Under the pieces are notes generated by a model. That model did no database searches and had not been told where the DNA came from. It saw only the letters and a list, made by a program, of their open reading frames with translations. A program made the position numbers and the translations under genes. From the NCBI GenBank assembly GCA_022709405.1, contig JAKLIV010000017.1, forward strand, positions 1 to 37,360: DNA of 37,360 nucleotides, written 5' to 3'. This DNA is from Spirochaetota bacterium (GTDB lineage Bacteria; Spirochaetota; UBA4802; UBA5550). Shown piece by piece: positions 10,134-19,189 of this stretch (positions are counted from its first letter, which is position 1; each line of letters starts with the position of its first letter).

Positions 10134-10730
10134 ATGTACATCGTCGGCATAACCGGGGCGAGCGGCTCCGTGATCGGCATACGCCTCATCGAAGAGCTGC
10201 TCAGGTCAGGCAGGCATGTGTCTGCGATCGTGTCGGATTCGGGATGGCGGACGCTGGGCCACGAACTTTTCCGGAACCGGAAAAACCCTTCGTCGCTGGC
10301 CGAGGTGCTGGACACGAGGAATTTCACGTTCGACCGCGGGCTCCTCTCGGAGTACTCCAACGACGACTTCTTCGCGCCGCCCGCAAGCGGCACCGCCCGG
10401 TTCGAGGCCGTGATCGTCGCGCCCCTTTCCATGAAAAGCCTGTCGGCCATCGCGCATGGCTATGCCGACACCCTGATAACCCGGGCCGCTGACGTGGCCC
10501 TCAAGGAGGGGCGCCGCTGCATCCTGGTGCCGCGGGAGACCCCTCTTTCCCTGATTCATCTTGACAATATGCTCAGTGCCCGCAAAGCTGGAGCCGACAT
10601 CCTCCCCCCGGCGCCGGCATTCTACACGTATCCCGAGACGATCGGCGACGTGGTGGACTTCACGGTCGGCAAGATACTGGGCCTCCTGGGCGTCGGGCAC
10701 GAACTGTTCAGGCCATGGGGGGATGCTTGA
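10134..10730 (+). CDS. ubiX: UbiX-like flavin prenyltransferase (198 aa)
   Basis: UbiX-family enzymes attach a dimethylallyl group to FMN to make the prenylated flavin used by UbiD-type decarboxylases. The N-terminal flavin-binding signature GITGASGSVIGIRL is clear. So is the family core from SMKSLSAIAHGYADTLITRA through DVALKEGRR to LVPRETPLSLIH. Length is normal for the family. The ATG at 10134 is preceded by GGAGA at 9 bases; the frame is open further upstream, but nothing there resembles UbiX. The gene sits at the head of the mqnE-mqnA-mqnC-ubiE operon. This suggests it supplies cofactor to the UbiD-like enzyme that decarboxylates the naphthoate intermediate in futalosine menaquinone synthesis (the role called MqnM in some species). 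That partner gene is not in the window. Confidence 0.9.
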   Translation: MYIVGITGASGSVIGIRLIEELLRSGRHVSAIVSDSGWRTLGHELFRNRKNPSSLAEVLDTRNFTFDRGLLSEYSNDDFFAPPASGTARFEAVIVAPLSMKSLSAIAHGYADTLITRAADVALKEGRRCILVPRETPLSLIHLDNMLSARKAGADILPPAPAFYTYPETIGDVVDFTVGKILGLLGVGHELFRPWGDA

Positions 10731-10746
10731 CGGACCACGGGAAAAC

Positions 10747-11856
10747 ATGATCGACACAGACCGCATTCTGGACCCGAAAATCGCCGCGGTGGCCGAAAAG
10801 GTCCTCGCCGGAGACGAGGCCGACGCGGGCGACGCGCTCGCCATGCTCGCCACGACCGACATCCTGGGCCTGGGCTCGGTCGCCAACCACGTCAGGGAAT
10901 CAGTCAACGGCAACCGCGCCTACTACGGCGTGAACATGAACCTCAACTACACCAACATCTGCGAGCTCCGCTGCCCCCTGTGCGCGTACTCGCGCGACGC
11001 ACGCGACCCTGACGCCTATCTCTATTCGCTCGACGAGATCGAGCGAAGGGTGCGCGAGGCCGCGGTCCGCGGCATCGACGAGGTGCACATCGTCGGCGGC
11101 CTGCATCCCGGACTGAAGCTCGATTATTTCGAGGAGATGCTCAGGCGGATCAAGAAGATCGACCCCCGCATCTTCATCGTGGCCTTCACCGCGGCCGAAT
11201 ACGACTACTTCGCCCGGCTCAATGGCGTCCCGCTCGGCGAGGTGTTCGACCGTCTCATCGCGGCCGGCCTGGGCGCGCTGCCCGGGGGCGGGGCCGAGAT
11301 CTTCGCAGAGGAAAAGCGCGCCCTCATCGCGCCGAAAAAAATATCGGGAGGCCGCTGGCTCGAGGTGATGAAAACCGCCCACAGGCGCGGCCTGAAGACC
11401 AACGCGACCATGCTGTATAACCACATCGAATCCGACGCAGACATCGCAGACCACATGGGCCGCATCCGCGATCTGCAAAAAGACACGGGCGGATTCAAGA
11501 CCTTCGTGCCCCTGCGCTTCCACGAGGAGAACACGAAAATCAGGTCGGCCCGCCGCTTCGAGACCGGGTTCGACGACATCAGGATATACGCGACCGCGAG
11601 GATATTCCTCCACAACGTGCCCCACATCAAGGCCCTGTGGATGTACCTCGGAGACAGGATCGCGCAGACCCTGCTCGCCTTCGGCGTGGACGACATCGGC
11701 GCGACCTACCTCAATGAAAAGGTGGTGCACGCCGCCGGGGCCGCCACGCCCGATTACGGCACCGAGGAGTTCCTCGTACGGCTCATCAGGTCCGCGGGCC
11801 GTGACCCGGTGCGCACCGCGGCGGATTATTCTGGCGCAGGAGAATCACGGCCATGA
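10747..11856 (+). CDS. mqnE: Aminofutalosine synthase MqnE (radical SAM)
   Basis: MqnE couples 3-[(1-carboxyvinyl)oxy]benzoate to S-adenosylmethionine, giving 6-amino-6-deoxyfutalosine, the second step of the futalosine pathway. The [4Fe-4S] motif CELRCPLC (Cys72, Cys76, Cys79, CX3CX2C) follows NYTNI. VHIVGGLHPGL and the C-terminal DDIGATYLNE segment are typical of the MqnE/MqnC family. The pairing with mqnA and mqnC favours MqnE over CofG/CofH-type relatives. I chose ATG 10747 because its product starts near the family's usual N-terminus. An in-frame ATG at 10723 would add eight residues and overlap the ubiX stop (10728-10730). The stop overlaps the mqnA start as ATGA. Confidence 0.93.
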   Translation: MIDTDRILDPKIAAVAEKVLAGDEADAGDALAMLATTDILGLGSVANHVRESVNGNRAYYGVNMNLNYTNICELRCPLCAYSRDARDPDAYLYSLDEIERRVREAAVRGIDEVHIVGGLHPGLKLDYFEEMLRRIKKIDPRIFIVAFTAAEYDYFARLNGVPLGEVFDRLIAAGLGALPGGGAEIFAEEKRALIAPKKISGGRWLEVMKTAHRRGLKTNATMLYNHIESDADIADHMGRIRDLQKDTGGFKTFVPLRFHEENTKIRSARRFETGFDDIRIYATARIFLHNVPHIKALWMYLGDRIAQTLLAFGVDDIGATYLNEKVVHAAGAATPDYGTEEFLVRLIRSAGRDPVRTAADYSGAGESRP

Positions 11857-12662
11857 AACTCGGCTACATCGATTATCTCAACTGCTTTCCCTTCTATTAT
11901 CACATGTTCGAGAAGGCGCCCCTTGACGGAATCACGGTCGCGCCCGCGGTTCCCGGAGAGCTCAACCGCATGATGGAAGAAGGACTGCTGGACATGAGCC
12001 CCATATCGGCCGGGGCGTATCCTGCGATGCAGGACCGGATTCTCGTGCTGCCCGATTTCTGCCTCTCATCGATCGGGTACGTGCGTTCCGTGGTGCTCCA
12101 GAGCCGCATTCCCATCGAGGAGCTCGACGGCGCGCGCCTGGGCCTCACCTCGGCTTCAAAGACATCGGTCGTACTGCTAAAAATCCTGCTCGAAAAATAC
12201 TACCAGGTCAGGCCCGATTACCGGCCCAGCCCTCCCCGGCCCGATTTCAGCTGCCTCGACGCGGCCCTGGTCATCGGCAACGACGCCATGCTCGACGCGG
12301 GCGAGCCCATCGAATACATCTATGACCTCGGGGATTTGTGGTTCCGTAAAACGGGGCACCCGGTCGTGTTCGCGGTATTCGCGGTGCGTAAGGACGCGCT
12401 CGAGCGCCACCACGCCGACGTGCGGCGCATCATACGCTCGTACAACCTGTCGCTCGCCTACATCCGCGACTACGAGGAAGAGGTCGTCGCCCGGGCAGCG
12501 CAAAAATATCCAGAAATGAAGATTGATATCGGCCACTACTACCGGCTGCTCAAGTTCCACTTTTCGCCGGAGCTGAAAAAAGCGCTGCAGTTCTACTACG
12601 ACGAGGCCGCTTCGCTCGGACTGCTTCACAGGGTGAAGGAGATCGGGTTCGCCGAGGCGTAA
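11853..12662 (+). CDS. mqnA: Chorismate dehydratase MqnA
   Basis: MqnA removes water from chorismate to form 3-[(1-carboxyvinyl)oxy]benzoate, committing chorismate to the futalosine menaquinone route. The 269-aa protein has a periplasmic-binding-protein-like fold without a signal peptide. Recognisable family segments are the N-terminal GYIDYLNCFPFYYH, DMSPISAGAYP, the LTSASKTSVVLLKILL stretch and VIGNDAML. The ATG overlaps the mqnE stop by four bases (ATGA), so the two are probably translationally coupled. mqnC follows after 28 bases. The family also contains MqnD; the N-terminus and the separate clear MqnD at 21867-22664 support MqnA. Confidence 0.93.
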   Translation: MKLGYIDYLNCFPFYYHMFEKAPLDGITVAPAVPGELNRMMEEGLLDMSPISAGAYPAMQDRILVLPDFCLSSIGYVRSVVLQSRIPIEELDGARLGLTSASKTSVVLLKILLEKYYQVRPDYRPSPPRPDFSCLDAALVIGNDAMLDAGEPIEYIYDLGDLWFRKTGHPVVFAVFAVRKDALERHHADVRRIIRSYNLSLAYIRDYEEEVVARAAQKYPEMKIDIGHYYRLLKFHFSPELKKALQFYYDEAASLGLLHRVKEIGFAEA

Positions 12663-12690
12663 AGGGACAGTTCCATCGGATGATAAATTC

Positions 12691-13752
12691 ATGAATGCCC
12701 TGGCAAATAAAATATACTCCGGCGCGCGCATCTCGCCCGAAGAGGCCCTGGAGCTCTTCGGCTGGGACCTCATCGAGCTCGGCCAGGCGGCAGACGCACG
12801 CAGGCGCATGATCAGGCCCGGCGGCGACGTCGGGTTCATCGTCGACCGCATCATCAACTACACCAACATCTGCGGGGCGTGCTGCCGCTTCTGCGCCTAC
12901 CACGCCCGCGCTGGCCGCATCGAGCCGTATGAAATGTCGATGGAAGAAATTCTCGCGAAAGTCCGGGAGCTCGTCGAGGCGGGCGGCACGCAGGTGATGC
13001 TCCAGGGCGGCATGCATCCCGATTACGGTATGGAGAAGATCGAGGCCATGATCCGCGCCGTGCGCGAGAAATTCCCCTCGATTTACCTGCACTCGCTCTC
13101 TCCCTCGGAGATCGTGCACATCTCGAAGATCAGCGGCATGGGCATCGACACGGTGCTGGGGCGGCTCAAACAGGCAGGGCTCGACTCTGTTCCCGGCGCG
13201 TCCGACATGCTCGTTGACCGGGTGCGCGCGCAGGTGAGCCCGCGCAAGATCACGGTCGGCCAGTGGCGCGAGGTCATGCGGGCTCTCAAAAAACAGGGGA
13301 TGGGATCGTCCGCGACCATGACCTACGGCCTGGGCGAAACGCTGCCTGAGCGCATCGGGCACCTGGATGTCGTGCGCGCGATCCAGGACGAGACCGGGAT
13401 CATCCGCGCGTTCATCCCGTGGTCGTTCTCTCCCGCGAACACCGACATGGCCGGCACGGTCCCAGCGACCGGCGTCGATTACCTCAAAATCGTCGCGATC
13501 GGCCGCATCTACCTCGACAACGTGCCGTACATCCAGGCGGGATGGCTCACCGAAGGGCTCAAGCTCGCCCAGGTCGCGCTCGCCTTCGGCGCGAACGACA
13601 TGGGCGGCGTGCTCACCGAGGAGGTCGTGGTCAGGGCCACCGGCGTCGGCACGCGCGCGAGCGTGGATGAGTTCGTGCGCCTCATACGAGACGCGGGGCG
13701 GACTCCCGTGCTGCGCGACTCCGAGTACCGCGAAATCAGGAGATATTCATGA
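12691..13752 (+). CDS. mqnC: Dehypoxanthine futalosine cyclase MqnC (radical SAM)
   Basis: MqnC cyclises dehypoxanthine futalosine by radical SAM chemistry, giving the cyclic product that MqnD cleaves. The cluster motif is CGACCRFC: Cys61, Cys65 and Cys68 fit CX3CX2C, while Cys64 is an extra cysteine. Other family markers are NYTNICGACCRFCAYHA, QGGMHPDYG, the LHSLSPSEI segment and FIPWSFSPANTDM. The C-terminal ANDMGGVLTEE is shared with MqnE. Its 353-aa length is normal. The ribosome site is weak. The gene lies between mqnA and the methyltransferase gene, and its stop overlaps the next start as ATGA. Confidence 0.94.
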   Translation: MNALANKIYSGARISPEEALELFGWDLIELGQAADARRRMIRPGGDVGFIVDRIINYTNICGACCRFCAYHARAGRIEPYEMSMEEILAKVRELVEAGGTQVMLQGGMHPDYGMEKIEAMIRAVREKFPSIYLHSLSPSEIVHISKISGMGIDTVLGRLKQAGLDSVPGASDMLVDRVRAQVSPRKITVGQWREVMRALKKQGMGSSATMTYGLGETLPERIGHLDVVRAIQDETGIIRAFIPWSFSPANTDMAGTVPATGVDYLKIVAIGRIYLDNVPYIQAGWLTEGLKLAQVALAFGANDMGGVLTEEVVVRATGVGTRASVDEFVRLIRDAGRTPVLRDSEYREIRRYS

Positions 13753-14465
13753 CGCCAGATTTTTCCTACTCGGTCAACAACAGCGACCCAAATGACAGAA
13801 AGCGCTTCATCAGGGGGATGTTCGACTCGATCGTGCCCACCTACGACCTGCTGAACCGGCTGCTGTCGGCCGGCATCGACCGCTCGTGGAGAAAGTTCGT
13901 GATAAAAGAGGCCGGCGACCTCAAGGACGGCAGGGCCCTCGACCTGTGCTGCGGCACCGGGGACCTGAGCCTGCAGCTCTACCGTGCGGGCGCATCGCTG
14001 GTCTCCCTGGACTTCTCGCTGCCCATGCTCGCGGCCGGAAAATCGCGGGGATGGCTGCGCGGGGATTCAGTCGCCGCCGACGCATCCCGGCTTCCGTTCA
14101 GGGACGGGGTTTTTCGCGTGCTCACCGTCGCGTTCGGGATACGCAACATCCCCGATATCGACCTCTTTATGGCCGAGGCTTTCAGGGCGACCAGGCCCGG
14201 CGGCAGGCTCATCATTCTCGAGCTTACCAGGCCGTCAAACCCGCTCGTGAGGGCGTCCTACAACTTCTATCTTCGGTTTGTTCTTCCCGTGGCCGGGGGC
14301 CTCGTTTCAGGCAAGTGGGCCGCGTACCGGTACCTGTCGCGCACGATCGAAACCTTCCTCGACCCGGACGACCTGGCGGCGCGCCTGAAAAGGGCCGGGT
14401 TCGGGAAAGTCGTGATCAACAGGCTTACCTTCGGGATAGCGACCGTGATCTGCTGCGAAAAGTAA
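13749..14465 (+). CDS. ubiE: Demethylmenaquinone methyltransferase (UbiE/MenG family)
   Basis: This is the SAM-dependent C-methyltransferase that performs the last step of menaquinone synthesis. The opening FIRGMFDSIVPTYDLLNRLL is the UbiE signature start. Motif I is ALDLCCGTGDLSL, and the segment VAFGIRNIPD with the following RPGGRLIILE is also diagnostic. The protein has 238 residues, normal for the family. Its start overlaps the mqnC stop by four bases, placing it last in the five-gene menaquinone operon. No ubiquinone genes are visible, so a menaquinone-only (MenG) role is the likeliest. Confidence 0.93.
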   Translation: MTPDFSYSVNNSDPNDRKRFIRGMFDSIVPTYDLLNRLLSAGIDRSWRKFVIKEAGDLKDGRALDLCCGTGDLSLQLYRAGASLVSLDFSLPMLAAGKSRGWLRGDSVAADASRLPFRDGVFRVLTVAFGIRNIPDIDLFMAEAFRATRPGGRLIILELTRPSNPLVRASYNFYLRFVLPVAGGLVSGKWAAYRYLSRTIETFLDPDDLAARLKRAGFGKVVINRLTFGIATVICCEK

Positions 14466-14499
14466 TTGAGCCTCCCGGCAGCGTTTGCTTTTTATTTTG

Positions 14500-14528
14500 T
14501 TGAAAAAAATTCACCTGCGCTTTACAAG
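14500..14528 (+). promoter_or_regulatory. Possible sigma70-type promoter for polA
   Basis: TTGAAA (14500-14505) and TACAAG (14523-14528) are separated by 17 bases in the 105-base gap before polA. The -10 match is weak. The site would give a leader of about 35 bases. Confidence 0.25.
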
Positions 14529-14570
14529 GTTGTTCAGGCGGATAAGATATATTCAGACAGGGAGAAACCA

Positions 14571-17291
14571 TTGAAAAAGACGCTCTACATCATCGACGGC
14601 CACGCGCTGTGCTACCGCGCATACTACGCCTTCATCCGGAATCCCCTGCTCAACTCCAGAGGGCAGAACACCTCGGCCATTTTCGGCTTCGCCCGGATGC
14701 TGTACCGGCTCATCATCGACCAGAAGCCCGACTACATCGCGGTCGCGTTCGACCCGCCGAAAAAATCGTTCCGCTTCGAGATGTACCCGGAGTACAAGGC
14801 CAACCGGCAGAAGATGCCCGACGACCTCAGGTCGCAGATCGACGAGATAAAGCGGATGGTCGAGGCCCTGGGCCTGGCGCGCATAGAGCTCGGCGACTAC
14901 GAGGCCGACGATGTCCTCGGCACCATGGCCCGAAAATTCGGCTCGAAAACGCTCGAGGTCATGCTGGTCACCGGCGACAAGGACGCCTACCAGCTCCTGG
15001 ATAAAAACGTCAGGATATACGCGAACAGGAAAGGCATCTCCGAGTTCGAGATCTACGACGAGAAGAACATCGTCGAGAAGACCGGCCTCAGGCCGGACCA
15101 GATAATCGACTACATGGCGCTCACCGGCGACACCTCGGACAATATCCCGGGGGTGAAGGGCATCGGCGAAAAATCGGCGCTTAAGCTCATCGAATCCTAC
15201 GGATCCCTTGACGAGATATACGCGCACCTCGACGACATCAAGGGCAAGCAGAAGGATCTGCTGGCCGCGTCGCGCGACATGGCCCTGCTTTCGAAAGACC
15301 TGGTCACCATCCGCACCGACGCGCCGGTCGACGTCGAGCTCGAATCCCTCGCCCTGCCCGACGTCACGTCCGAAAACGCGCGCCGGTACTTCGAGCAGAT
15401 GGAGATGAACTCGGTCATAAACGATTTCTTCGGCGAAAGCCCGCAGCGGGCGGATGAAGGGAGCGTCGCCGCGGCGAAACCCGGCGGGCCCAAAGACTAC
15501 GTCATCATACGGACCGAGGCCGACCTGGCCGCCGCAGTCGCCGAGATCTCCCGAGCGGGGCTGGTATCGATCGACACCGAGACCACGTCGGTGTCGCCGG
15601 TCGACGCCGAGATCGTGGGCATGTCGATGTCGGTGCGCGAGGCCCAGGGATGGTACGTGCCGCTCGTGAGCAGGGGTCTTTTCGCCGAGGACTACCTGGA
15701 CCCGTCAGTTTCGCTGAAACTCCTGAAACCGGCGCTCGAAAATCCCGAAATCCGCAAGATCGGCCAGAACATCAAGTACGACTACATCGTGCTCGCGAAC
15801 GCCGGCATCGGCCTGCGCGGGATATACTTCGACACCATGGTCGCCTCGTACGTCCTGGGCCCGGGCGAGCGCAGGCACAACCTCGACGACCTCGCCGCCA
15901 AGCACCTGAACTACCGCACGATCACGTACAAGGAGCTCGTGGGCACCGGACAGAAGGCGGTGCCCATCGTCGAGGTCGAGCTCGGGCGCCTGGCCGAATA
16001 CGCGATCGAGGACGCGGACATCGCGCTGCGCCTGTACCATGTATTCAGGGACAGGCTCACCGATCCCGACCTGGAAAAGCTCTTCTTCGAAATGGAAATG
16101 CCGCTGGTGACCGTGCTCGCCGAAATGGAGATGGCCGGCGTGCTCATCGACACGTCCTACCTGAAAAAACTCGGCGAGGAGAACCAGGCGCAGCTCGAAT
16201 CGGTCGAAAAAAGCGTCTACGCGGCAGCCGGCCAGGAGTTCAACATCAACTCCACGCGCGAGCTCTCGTACATCCTTTTCGAAAAGCTCGGCCTCAAGAA
16301 GCAGAAAAAGACCAAGACCGGATTTTCGACCGACATCAGCGTGCTCGAGGCGCTCCGCGGAAGCCACGGGATCATCGACAGCCTTATATCGTACCGCACC
16401 ATGAGCAAGCTCAAGAACACATACATCGACACGCTCCCCGCGCTCATCAGCAAGAAGACGGGGCGGATTCACACCTCATACAACCAGACCGTGGCCGCCA
16501 CCGGAAGGCTTTCGTCGTCGGACCCCAACTTGCAGAACATACCGGCGCGCGACGAGTTCGGCAAGAAAATACGCAAGGCTTTCGTTCCGGCGCAGGGCAG
16601 GCTGATCGTATCGGCAGACTATTCGCAGATCGAGCTCAGGCTCGCGGCCCATCTGTCGGGCGACACGAACATGATCAGGGCGTTCAGGGACGGCATAGAC
16701 ATCCACGCCATGACAGCCTCGTCTGTGTTCGGGGTCGGTATCGATGCTGTCACGCCCGACATGCGGCGCCAGGCGAAGATCATCAACTTCGCCACGATCT
16801 ACGGAGTGTCCCCGTTCGGCCTGTCGCAGCAGGCCGAAATCGGCGTCAAAGAGGCGGCCGAATTCATCAAAAAATATTTCGAGACCTACCCCGGATTCAG
16901 GGAATACATCGACAGGACGATTTCGTTCGCGCGGGAGACCGGCTATGTCAGGACGCTCTGCGGACGCCGCCGGGACATCCCGGAGATAAACTCGGACACA
17001 TCGTTCATGCGCGAGGGCGCGGAGCGCATGGCAATCAACACGCCGATACAGGGGACCTCCGCAGACATGATAAAAATCGCGATGATCGCCATAAGCGGGG
17101 AGCTCAAACGCAGAAAAATGGCGAGCCTCATGATTATGCAGGTGCACGACGAACTGGTGTTCGAGGCCCCGGAAGAAGAAATCGACAGGCTTTCTCTTCT
17201 CGTCAGGGAATGCATGGAAAAGGCCCTGGACCTCTCGGTGCCGGTGGTGGTCGATATCGGCCGCGGGAATAACTGGGAGGAGGCCCATTGA
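14571..17291 (+). CDS. polA: DNA polymerase I with 5'-3' and 3'-5' exonuclease domains
   Basis: The polymerase fills gaps and removes Okazaki primers during replication and repair. The start is TTG 14571: AGGGAG lies 6 bases upstream, and KKTLYIIDGHALCYRAYYAF is the canonical N-terminus. The frame opens at 14466, but the extra residues have no family match. The product is 906 aa. Residues 1 to about 300 form the 5'-3' exonuclease. The proofreading domain is intact, with DTET at D335, NIKYD, and YAIED before the third acidic residue. In the polymerase domain, motif A is DYSQIE (D683), motif B runs RRQAKIINFATIYG, and motif C is HDE at 859-861. Motif B has NFAT where most homologues have NFG plus a hydrophobic residue. 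The gene converges with an MCP gene, with 10 bases between the stops. Confidence 0.96.
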   Translation: MKKTLYIIDGHALCYRAYYAFIRNPLLNSRGQNTSAIFGFARMLYRLIIDQKPDYIAVAFDPPKKSFRFEMYPEYKANRQKMPDDLRSQIDEIKRMVEALGLARIELGDYEADDVLGTMARKFGSKTLEVMLVTGDKDAYQLLDKNVRIYANRKGISEFEIYDEKNIVEKTGLRPDQIIDYMALTGDTSDNIPGVKGIGEKSALKLIESYGSLDEIYAHLDDIKGKQKDLLAASRDMALLSKDLVTIRTDAPVDVELESLALPDVTSENARRYFEQMEMNSVINDFFGESPQRADEGSVAAAKPGGPKDYVIIRTEADLAAAVAEISRAGLVSIDTETTSVSPVDAEIVGMSMSVREAQGWYVPLVSRGLFAEDYLDPSVSLKLLKPALENPEIRKIGQNIKYDYIVLANAGIGLRGIYFDTMVASYVLGPGERRHNLDDLAAKHLNYRTITYKELVGTGQKAVPIVEVELGRLAEYAIEDADIALRLYHVFRDRLTDPDLEKLFFEMEMPLVTVLAEMEMAGVLIDTSYLKKLGEENQAQLESVEKSVYAAAGQEFNINSTRELSYILFEKLGLKKQKKTKTGFSTDISVLEALRGSHGIIDSLISYRTMSKLKNTYIDTLPALISKKTGRIHTSYNQTVAATGRLSSSDPNLQNIPARDEFGKKIRKAFVPAQGRLIVSADYSQIELRLAAHLSGDTNMIRAFRDGIDIHAMTASSVFGVGIDAVTPDMRRQAKIINFATIYGVSPFGLSQQAEIGVKEAAEFIKKYFETYPGFREYIDRTISFARETGYVRTLCGRRRDIPEINSDTSFMREGAERMAINTPIQGTSADMIKIAMIAISGELKRRKMASLMIMQVHDELVFEAPEEEIDRLSLLVRECMEKALDLSVPVVVDIGRGNNWEEAH

Positions 17292-17301
17292 GGGCCCGGC
17301 C

Positions 17302-18849
17302 TCACTGCCGTTCGATGAGCGCCGTTTCCCCTGCCCCGTGATCGATCCTGAAAAAGGCGACCCGGTCCCGAAGCTTGACCGCAGATTCCTTGAGCGACTC
17401 GGAACTCGCCGCCAGTTCCTCCGAAGCCGCCGAATTCTGCTGGGTGACCTGGTTGAGCTGCTCCATCCCCTCGGCGATCTGAGAGGCGCCCCTGTCCTGC
17501 TCCTCCGACGAGGCGGTGATGTCCTGGACCTTCTCCGCTGTTGTCTTTATGGCCGAAACGATCTCGCTGATCAGGCCGCCCGCCTGCTCCGCCACCGCGA
17601 CGCTGCTGCGCGAAAGCTCACCGATCTCCTGCGCCGCCTGCTGGCTGTTCTCGGCGAGTTTCCTGACCTCGCCGGCGACGACGGCGAAGCCCTTGCCATG
17701 CTCGCCTGCCCGGGCGGCTTCGATCGCGGCGTTAAGCGCGAGAAGGTTCGTCTGGTAGGCGATGTCCTCTATGAGGGATATCCTCTGCGAGATCTTGAGC
17801 ATCATCTCGAGCGACGACTTGACCGCCTGCCCTCCCTTTTCAGCGGCATCGGAAGTGCTCCGGGCTATGGCGTCGGTCTCCTTGGCTTTGTTGGTGTTGT
17901 CGCTTATCCCTGCTGACATCTCCTCGAGCGACGAGGCGATCTCCTCGACGTTCGCCGCTTCCTCGCTCGCCGACTGGGCCAGGCTCTGCGCGGTAGAGCC
18001 GATTTCCGACGAAGCGTCCGAAACGGTCGCCGAATCCTGAATGATCTCGGTAATGATTCTCTTCAGGTTTTGGACCGTGTTCTTCAGGGCGGCCAGCATC
18101 CGCGAGAGCTCGTCTTTACCGGTGATTTCGATCTCCATGGTGAGGTCTCCATTCGAAAACCTGTCGAGGTTCTTCACCACTACATCGACCGGCCGCGTTA
18201 TGCTTCTCGTGAGCATAAAACCCATTACAATCATGAAAAGCAGCGAAATAACAATCACGAGAATCGAGAGCACCCTGAACGAAGCGGCTGCGCTCATGCT
18301 CGCATCATATTCCAGTTCGGCGTCTTTCAGGAAAATCCCGGTCAGTTTGTCCATGGCGTCCCGCATCGCCTCGAAATAGACGCCGTAATCGCCGAAATAC
18401 AGCGCTTCGGCCGTGGCAATATCTCCCCGCTGCAGGCTGGCCTCGATCGTCCCGGATATTTCAGTCCATTTCAGGTAGTTGGCGTTGAAAATCCCGAATT
18501 CTTCGGTCTTCGCTGCACCGGTCTGTTCATACAGTTTTTGAAACGAATCAAAGCGCGTTTTGACCTGGTCCCTGTTCTCCTTCACCGATTCGACTCTCTC
18601 TGACATTTTACCGTCATCGGACCTGTTCAGGGCCTGGCTTATGGCGATGCTCGACTGATATGCGTCCCGGTCGGCCTCTATGAGAAAGTCGATGCCCTTC
18701 ATTCTGACTGAATAAATACTGGTGACATCGTCGGTGATATGCGTAATGCTGATTGAATTGTAAATAAAGCCAACAAGGCTCACTGCGATGATCATGGCGA
18801 ATGTAATGAAGAACCTAGTTCCGGTTTTGATATTGTTGAGATTGATCAT
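17302..18849 (-). CDS. Methyl-accepting chemotaxis protein, four-helix-bundle sensor type
   Basis: This is a 515-aa transmembrane chemoreceptor signalling to CheA/CheW. TM1 spans about 12-31. The periplasmic region at about 32-190 is helical and looks like a 4HB_MCP ligand-binding domain. TM2 spans about 192-214, followed by a HAMP domain at about 214-266 with the typical RSITRPVD entry. The cytoplasmic signalling domain contains the conserved hairpin tip [20 protein letters not shown] and [14 protein letters not shown]. Glutamate-rich methylation segments flank it ([31 protein letters not shown]). GGGAGGG lies about 8 bases before the ATG, and a near-consensus promoter lies further upstream. 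No pentapeptide for CheR docking is visible at the C-terminus. The ligand is unknown, and no che genes are nearby. Confidence 0.95.
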   Translation of the reverse strand: MINLNNIKTGTRFFITFAMIIAVSLVGFIYNSISITHITDDVTSIYSVRMKGIDFLIEADRDAYQSSIAISQALNRSDDGKMSERVESVKENRDQVKTRFDSFQKLYEQTGAAKTEEFGIFNANYLKWTEISGTIEASLQRGDIATAEALYFGDYGVYFEAMRDAMDKLTGIFLKDAELEYDASMSAAASFRVLSILVIVISLLFMIVMGFMLTRSITRPVDVVVKNLDRFSNGDLTMEIEITGKDELSRMLAALKNTVQNLKRIITEIIQDSATVSDASSEIGSTAQSLAQSASEEAANVEEIASSLEEMSAGISDNTNKAKETDAIARSTSDAAEKGGQAVKSSLEMMLKISQRISLIEDIAYQTNLLALNAAIEAARAGEHGKGFAVVAGEVRKLAENSQQAAQEIGELSRSSVAVAEQAGGLISEIVSAIKTTAEKVQDITASSEEQDRGASQIAEGMEQLNQVTQQNSAASEELAASSESLKESAVKLRDRVAFFRIDHGAGETALIERQ

Positions 18850-18898
18850 ATGTCATCCCTCCCTGCAATTCTCATATTCCGGTACTGTGTCGTTTTTT

Positions 18899-18927
18899 AT
18901 TATACCATCAACCGATTATTTCATCAA
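18899..18927 (-). promoter_or_regulatory. Sigma70-type promoter for the MCP gene
   Basis: On the minus strand, TTGATG (18922-18927) and a perfect TATAAT (18899-18904) are separated by 17 bases, about 50 bases before the MCP start codon. It is one of the best promoter matches in the window. No flagellar sigma28-type box was seen for this gene. Confidence 0.6.
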
Positions 18928-18934
18928 AAAAAAA

Positions 18935-18963
18935 TTGACTCATGAATAATATTTCAGTATTTT
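18935..18963 (+). promoter_or_regulatory. Promoter for the FmdB-type zinc-ribbon gene
   Basis: TTGACT (18935-18940), 17 bases, then TATTTT (18958-18963), about 30 bases before the ATG at 18993. It lies 7 bases from the opposing MCP promoter, so the two could interfere with each other. Confidence 0.45.
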
Positions 18964-18992
18964 CTTAATTATTAAATAATCGGGCGGTTATT

Positions 18993-19169
18993 ATGCCTTT
19001 ATACGAATTTAAATGTGCATCATGCGGCAGGGACTTTTCTGAAATCAGAAAAGCCGGAGACTATAACAGCGTAGCATGCCCGGAATGCGGATCGACCGAA
19101 ACGCAGAAGCGTGTATCCATGTTCTCGGGCGGAAAGGCGACGGACTGCACGCCCTCGGGAGGCGGGTGA
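18993..19169 (+). CDS. FmdB-family zinc-ribbon protein (58 aa)
   Basis: This short gene starts MPLYEFKCASCGRDFSEI and ends in a Gly-rich tail. Two zinc-binding pairs are present: C8-x-x-C11 and C29-x-x-C32 (CPECGS). This is the pattern of the FmdB/CxxC_CxxC_SSSS family, and the MPxYEF(K/R)C opening is highly characteristic. Family members are widespread and some were described as regulators of formamidase or amidase genes, but their biochemical role is unclear. The gene is preceded by a promoter-like pair and a weak ribosome site, GGGCGG. It converges on transketolase, with 20 bases between the stops. Confidence 0.85.
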   Translation: MPLYEFKCASCGRDFSEIRKAGDYNSVACPECGSTETQKRVSMFSGGKATDCTPSGGG

Positions 19170-19189
19170 AACCCCTTGAGGTAGGCCTG

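Noticed and set aside
14476..14500. Small hairpin before a T-rich stretch after ubiE as a terminator
   Set aside because: The stem is only three base pairs (GCA/TGC); the T-rich run alone is not enough.
15650..17272. 540-codon alternate frame inside polA
   Set aside because: Arg/Gly/His-rich translation typical of a frame-shifted GC-rich gene; polA motifs occupy the true frame.
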